DNA from: an uncultured Saprospiraceae bacterium
GTDB lineage: Bacteria > Bacteroidota > Bacteroidia > Chitinophagales > Saprospiraceae
Assembly: GCA_938016265.1 (NCBI GenBank)
Contig: CALLWB010000027.1
Coordinates: forward strand, 62,001-126,000
Reading direction: 5' to 3'
Length of the DNA stretch: 64,000 nt
The first letter of the stretch is position 1. Every line of letters starts with the position of its first letter. A program made the position numbers and the translations under genes. The notes under the pieces were generated by a model. That model did not search any database. It had not been told where the DNA came from and worked only from the letters and a program-made list of their open reading frames with translations. Shown piece by piece: positions 60,862 through 64,000 of the stretch.

Positions 60862-61044
60862 CTACTTCATTCCCTTAGGAAAAAGACCAGACTTTCCTGG
60901 TTTAGTGGAAAGGCCTTTTTTACTGGATTTACTTTGTAGGCTTTTGTAGGCAGGACAGTTAGCATCTCTGTTGCAACTAGACAAAGTTGTGAGGCAAGCC
61001 GCTAAAAAAAGGCCAATAAGGAGGTGAATTGCTATTTTTTTCAT
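60862..61044 (-). CDS. small lipoprotein, unknown
   Basis: ATG 61042-61044 gives 60 residues; the longer frame to 61146 adds a leader without protein character. The signal ends in a lipobox-like LSSC (Cys24), with another Cys at 17. The mature part is basic, with 'CPAY' and a C-terminal 'SGLFPKGMK'. Short lipoproteins with such a 'CPAY...GLFPK' pattern are common in Bacteroidota, but no function is known. It is divergent from hup. Confidence 0.7.
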   Translation of the reverse strand: MKKIAIHLLIGLFLAACLTTLSSCNRDANCPAYKSLQSKSSKKGLSTKPGKSGLFPKGMK

Positions 61045-61073
61045 GCGTATATTAATTTTTTTTGCGAAAACGC

Positions 61074-61103
61074 TTGATTTAACGGAGTTTAAAATTATAT
61101 TTG
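61074..61103 (+). promoter_or_regulatory. promoter of the HU gene
   Basis: TTG (61074-61076), a spacer of 19 bases and a perfect TATATTTG (61096-61103) form a textbook Bacteroidota promoter. Transcription from about 61108 gives a leader of over 150 bases before ATG 61265. Confidence 0.7.
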
Positions 61104-61174
61104 CCCTAGAATTTATAGGGTTTGTATTGTGTAAACGGCATTTCAACCTTGGTTGTTGTCCATTTGAACACTAA

Positions 61175-61205
61175 AATACAACTTTTTTGCCGAAAAAATT
61201 GTATT
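61175..61205 (+). promoter_or_regulatory. hairpin in the HU leader
   Basis: AATACAACTTTTTT and AAAAAATTGTATT pair with a single extra C, closing on loop GCCG. A second dyad, TTGTATTGATACAA (61199-61212), overlaps its right arm, so the two are mutually exclusive. This could regulate translation or transcription of hup. Confidence 0.45.
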
Positions 61206-61264
61206 GATACAACACGCTAGTAATTCGAATTTTACATATTTTTTATAAATTAAAAAAGACAATT

Positions 61265-61537
61265 ATGAACAAAGGTGACTTAATCAACAAAATTGCTGAA
61301 GATGCTGGCTTAACAAAGGCACAATCTGGTGACGCATTAAACACAGTTCTTTCTGCAATTTCTGACACGTTGAAAGACGGAAATAAAGTTACATTAGTTG
61401 GATTTGGTACTTTTTCTGTATCTCACCGTGCAGCACGTACTGGTAGAAATCCACAAACAGGTAAAGCAATTCAAATAGCAGCAAAAAATGTTGTTAAATT
61501 CAAGCCTGGTAAAGAGCTTTCTGGAGCAGTAAACTAG
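61265..61537 (+). CDS. HU-family nucleoid protein
   Basis: The protein has 90 residues. The histone-like fold is evident: '[20 protein letters not shown]', '[23 protein letters not shown]' (beta arms with the Pro-tipped loop) and '[13 protein letters not shown]' at the end. It bends and packs DNA as a homodimer. It has a strong promoter, a long leader and a terminator of its own, which fits high expression. Confidence 0.95.
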   Translation: MNKGDLINKIAEDAGLTKAQSGDALNTVLSAISDTLKDGNKVTLVGFGTFSVSHRAARTGRNPQTGKAIQIAAKNVVKFKPGKELSGAVN

Positions 61538-61560
61538 TTTTTGCTTCTTATAAAACTTTT

Positions 61561-61595
61561 AAAAGATGACACTGAAAAGTGCCATCTTTTTTTTT
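61561..61595 (+). terminator. terminator of the HU gene
   Basis: AAAAGATGACACT and AAGTGCCATCTTTT pair with one A-C mismatch around a 3-base loop; nine Ts follow. It is a typical intrinsic terminator. Confidence 0.8.
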
Positions 61596-61639
61596 GTCAA
61601 TTTGTAAAGGGGGATTTATTCTAAGTATTCTTCCCCTTC

Positions 61640-61675
61640 TTTGGTTTTTAGAAAATCGTACTTTTCTTATCTTTG
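61640..61675 (+). promoter_or_regulatory. promoter of the M43 metalloprotease gene
   Basis: TATCTTTG (61668-61675) matches the -7 consensus perfectly; a TTTG stands 24 bases upstream (61640-61643), somewhat further than usual. The block TATCTTTGCCCTCCAAAAT is identical to the one before metH. Confidence 0.55.
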
Positions 61676-61712
61676 CCCTCCAAAATAAATTACAAGCATT
61701 AAAAAACCCATT

Positions 61713-63260
61713 ATGAAATTATTTTATTCATTCCTATTTGCTAGTTTTTTGATCACATTAAATCTAACTGCCCAACAATCGCATACCTACTGTGGCCATG
61801 ATTTAGTGTTGAGCGCCAATGAAGCAAACTACCCAGGATACAAACAACAACTCAACAGCGTATTTGAAGCAGCGAAACGCAGAGGACAAAAAAGCCGGTC
61901 GGCCAGAAACCAACAAGTATACACCATCGATGTAGTCGTACATGTCGTCTGGAAAGATACTATTGAAAATCTACCTGACACCTTGATACAAGCCCAAATT
62001 GCTGCTCTAAACGAAGACTACAGACGAATGAACGCCAATGCGAGCGACATCCGACCTGCCTTCGCTGGCGTAGTCGGCGACCCGGAGATTGAGTTTAACC
62101 TAACTACGATCAACCGGGTGCAAACCAATGAAGAGTTTAGCGTGGACTTCCTAAGCGGAGCACTGCCTGACAATGTAAAACAAACCGCAAATGGAGGAAG
62201 CGATGCATCGGATACCGAACTATTCCTAAATCTATGGGTTTGCAAAATTCAGCCTATTACCCTAGGAGGAATTTCACTTGGACAAATATTAGGCTATGCT
62301 TATCCTCCTGCAGATTTACCAAACTGGCCTGCAGGACAAGGCGCACCAAGCCCTGAATTGGAGGGTGTAGTGATCGACTTTCGAGCGATTGGACCTGGTA
62401 ACCCAAATACGATTGATCTAGGAATGGGAGTTATTCCTATTGAAGGACGAACTCCAGTACATGAAGTTGGACACTATTTAGGATTGAGACATATTTGGGG
62501 TGATGGTGGCGGATTTACCGGGACTGATGGCTGTACGGTGGATGATGGAATAGCGGATACCCCAAATGCGCTGGATCAATCCAATTTTGATTGTGATGTC
62601 ACTAAAAACACTTGTGTTGATGCTGCCAACGACTTACCAGATATGATCGAAAATTATATGGACTATTCTGCAGAAACATGCATGAATAGCTTCACTATTG
62701 GCCAAATTGATGTCATGAGAGGTGTGCTGGAAGGTCCTAGATGTGGACTGATCAGTTTTATGCCTATCGCTGAATTTGTGCCTACTGTAACTGGCGACTT
62801 GCTTGAACTTTCGAATACTTCTGCTGGGGCAACAAGTTACTCCTGGGATTTTGGTGATGGAAGTACGAGTACAGATATGGAACCAACACATGTCTATGCT
62901 AACTCTGGAATGTTTGTAGTAGAACTTACCGTAACAAATAACTGTGGTACGAATGTCTATTCAGAAACTATCAATGTTATCATTTCGGGGGTGGAATCAC
63001 TGGAAGGACTGGTTAATTTTGACGTTACTCCAAATCCTAATGCGGGTGTTTTTGACATCGCAGTGGAAGGAATTCCTACGAAAGAATTGTCGATAGAAGT
63101 TTATAATGTCTACGGTCAGCAAGTGTATTTGAACGAAGTAGACTTTATGACCGGGCAAGTAGATCTGCCAGTAGAACTAAATGTGCCGAATGGCATTTAT
63201 CTGTTAGCTATTCGCGCAGATGGAAAAATGAGTCATAAAAAGATTCAGATAGTTAGATAA
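61713..63260 (+). CDS. secreted M43 (pappalysin-like) zinc metalloprotease with PKD and T9SS domains
   Basis: The protein has 515 residues with a signal peptide (about 1-20, ending LTAQ). The metzincin motif HEVGHYLGLRH gives His250, Glu251, His254 and His260, and the Met-turn comes in 'NYMDYSAETCMNSFTIGQ'. The preceding 'INRVQTNEEFSVDF' and 'NLWVCKIQPI' are typical of M43. A PKD domain follows (about 350-425, 'SYSWDFGDGSTSTDMEP'). The T9SS C-terminal domain (about 437-515) starts 'VTPNPNAGVFDI' and ends 'GKMSHKKIQIVR'. It is a predicted T9SS/PorV cargo that degrades extracellular proteins. Confidence 0.92.
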   Translation: MKLFYSFLFASFLITLNLTAQQSHTYCGHDLVLSANEANYPGYKQQLNSVFEAAKRRGQKSRSARNQQVYTIDVVVHVVWKDTIENLPDTLIQAQIAALNEDYRRMNANASDIRPAFAGVVGDPEIEFNLTTINRVQTNEEFSVDFLSGALPDNVKQTANGGSDASDTELFLNLWVCKIQPITLGGISLGQILGYAYPPADLPNWPAGQGAPSPELEGVVIDFRAIGPGNPNTIDLGMGVIPIEGRTPVHEVGHYLGLRHIWGDGGGFTGTDGCTVDDGIADTPNALDQSNFDCDVTKNTCVDAANDLPDMIENYMDYSAETCMNSFTIGQIDVMRGVLEGPRCGLISFMPIAEFVPTVTGDLLELSNTSAGATSYSWDFGDGSTSTDMEPTHVYANSGMFVVELTVTNNCGTNVYSETINVIISGVESLEGLVNFDVTPNPNAGVFDIAVEGIPTKELSIEVYNVYGQQVYLNEVDFMTGQVDLPVELNVPNGIYLLAIRADGKMSHKKIQIVR

Positions 63261-63282
63261 CAAATTCTTCATAAGATATTTG

Positions 63283-63319
63283 AAAGCGTGCAAGGAGTTC
63301 ATCTTTGTACGCTTTTTTT
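63283..63319 (+). terminator. terminator after the M43 protease gene
   Basis: AAAGCGTGCAA and TTGTACGCTTT pair with one G-T, followed by a T-run. It ends the protease transcript. Confidence 0.7.
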
Positions 63320-63430
63320 GTAGATGTTGATTTTGTTGGTTAATTGTAAATAATTCGAGCGGTGCATTTCGCTCTCTACCTAACCTCAACCCAATTTTGC
63401 GCAGCAAAAAAATCCATCTATAACAAAAAA

Positions 63431-64000
63431 TTAATTAACCTTCCGCCCTTTCCAGTCATATTCCTTCTTAAAATTAGCCACCGTTCCTATAAAAATCACA
63501 TAAAACAACTCCCAAAAAATGGAGATAAAATAGACGGGAAAACGGATAAGGTCAGGACGTTTAAAAAATAAGACCATCATTCTCAGAAAAAAATAATCAA
63601 TAATCACTTTGGCCATCAACTGGAATCCGAACACCCAAAGGAGCCACGGCCACCAAATAGCAAGTACCAGACTTATTGGTATACTAACAGAAAACAACCA
63701 GACCATTGCCCAAATTGCGGTTACTTTCCATTCTTGATAGCTAGTTGTTTTGGTCGCCCAGCGCAATCGCTGATTTAGAAAAGAGGAGAGTGTCGGTTTG
63801 GCTGTAGTGATCGTGACAGCATCAGGTTGTTTGATGTAGCCAATTTGTCCAGGAAATCGGCGGGCAATTTTTTGTTGTAGAAGCATATCGTCGCCAGACG
63901 CCAAATGGTCAACGCCCTCAAATCCATCTACCTCGTAAAAAGCGGACTTCGGATAGGCTAGATTGGCGCCATTGCACATGTGGAGAAATTTTTTGTGTAT
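63431..64000 (-). CDS. family 2 glycosyltransferase, C-terminal part (cut by window edge)
   Basis: The minus-strand frame is open from the right edge of the window to 63431, giving 190 residues of the C-terminal part. It starts after the catalytic core, with 'CNGANLAYPKSAFYEVDGFEG', then 'SGDDMLLQQKIARRFPGQIGYI' where Asp-Asp is the base region of GT2 enzymes, 'QRLRWATKTTSYQEWK' (the Q/RxxRW motif of processive and large GT2 enzymes), and three or four membrane segments at the end ('IWAMVWLFSVSIPISLVL', 'WWPWLLWVFGFQLM' and others). It would add sugars to a lipid or polysaccharide at the inner membrane. The N-terminus lies outside the window. Confidence 0.88.
   Translation of the reverse strand: MHKKFLHMCNGANLAYPKSAFYEVDGFEGVDHLASGDDMLLQQKIARRFPGQIGYIKQPDAVTITTAKPTLSSFLNQRLRWATKTTSYQEWKVTAIWAMVWLFSVSIPISLVLAIWWPWLLWVFGFQLMAKVIIDYFFLRMMVLFFKRPDLIRFPVYFISIFWELFYVIFIGTVANFKKEYDWKGRKVN

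Overview
The window looks like a chromosome segment of a Bacteroidota bacterium, probably of the Saprospirales/Lewinella type (the phylum is well supported, the order is a guess). The evidence is: no Shine-Dalgarno sequences; promoters of the TAnnTTTG (-7) and TTTG (-33) type; two PorV-family proteins of the type IX secretion system (T9SS); exported proteins with T9SS C-terminal sorting domains; a TonB-dependent receptor with a carboxypeptidase-regulatory-like domain; and many short lipoproteins. I found no rRNA, tRNA, CRISPR array, prophage or complete insertion sequence.

Layout. 1-3265 (mostly minus strand): the N-terminus of a Prc-like protease, a small membrane protein overlapping a methyltransferase, a DUF4345 protein, a secreted Cys protein and an FMN reductase. 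3278-3461: a small imperfect inverted-repeat element. 3586-6845 (minus): two tandem porV paralogs and a P-loop kinase, with a decayed kinase fragment between the porV copies. 7396-11387 (plus): a broken Nudix gene, an acyl-CoA dehydrogenase abutting a PTPLA/Phs1-like 3-hydroxyacyl-CoA dehydratase, and an APH-type kinase. 11490-13868 (minus): a TonB-dependent receptor. 14357-16775 (plus): an arsenosugar cassette (AhpD-like protein, ArsS, ArsM).

16911-31158: an accessory-looking stretch with secreted proteins, a lipoprotein metalloprotease, a class III aminotransferase, a Uma2 nuclease, a decayed toxin-antitoxin pair, a lipase-like hydrolase, a BNR-repeat lipoprotein overlapping a GT39-type glycosyltransferase, TPR-like proteins, a second large GT-C-like membrane protein and an S1/P1-type nuclease. 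31386-42083: mainly housekeeping genes (metH, an M20 amidohydrolase, truA, an ABC exporter, iscS-iscU-iscA with a strong terminator). 42295-46423: a peptidase S74 surface protein convergent with a T9SS-exported sugar dehydrogenase. 46789-52395: a membrane protein, an AhpD-like protein, birA divergent from rsfS-ftsH, and a TIGR01777 epimerase. 52635-60592: a peptide-type ABC importer locus with two solute-binding lipoproteins, an ECF sigma factor and putative anti-sigma factor between them, and two permeases with large insertions. 60862-64000: a tiny lipoprotein, an HU protein, a T9SS-exported M43 metalloprotease and the C-terminal part of a family 2 glycosyltransferase.

The most unusual points are the duplicated [kinase-porV] unit with a fossil kinase, the inverted-repeat element at 3278-3461, the eukaryote-like PTPLA dehydratase beside an acyl-CoA dehydrogenase, the peptide transporter with enlarged permeases and an embedded sigma/anti-sigma pair, and a dispersed intergenic repeat seen in five gaps. 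I did not find a clearly new defence or mobile system.
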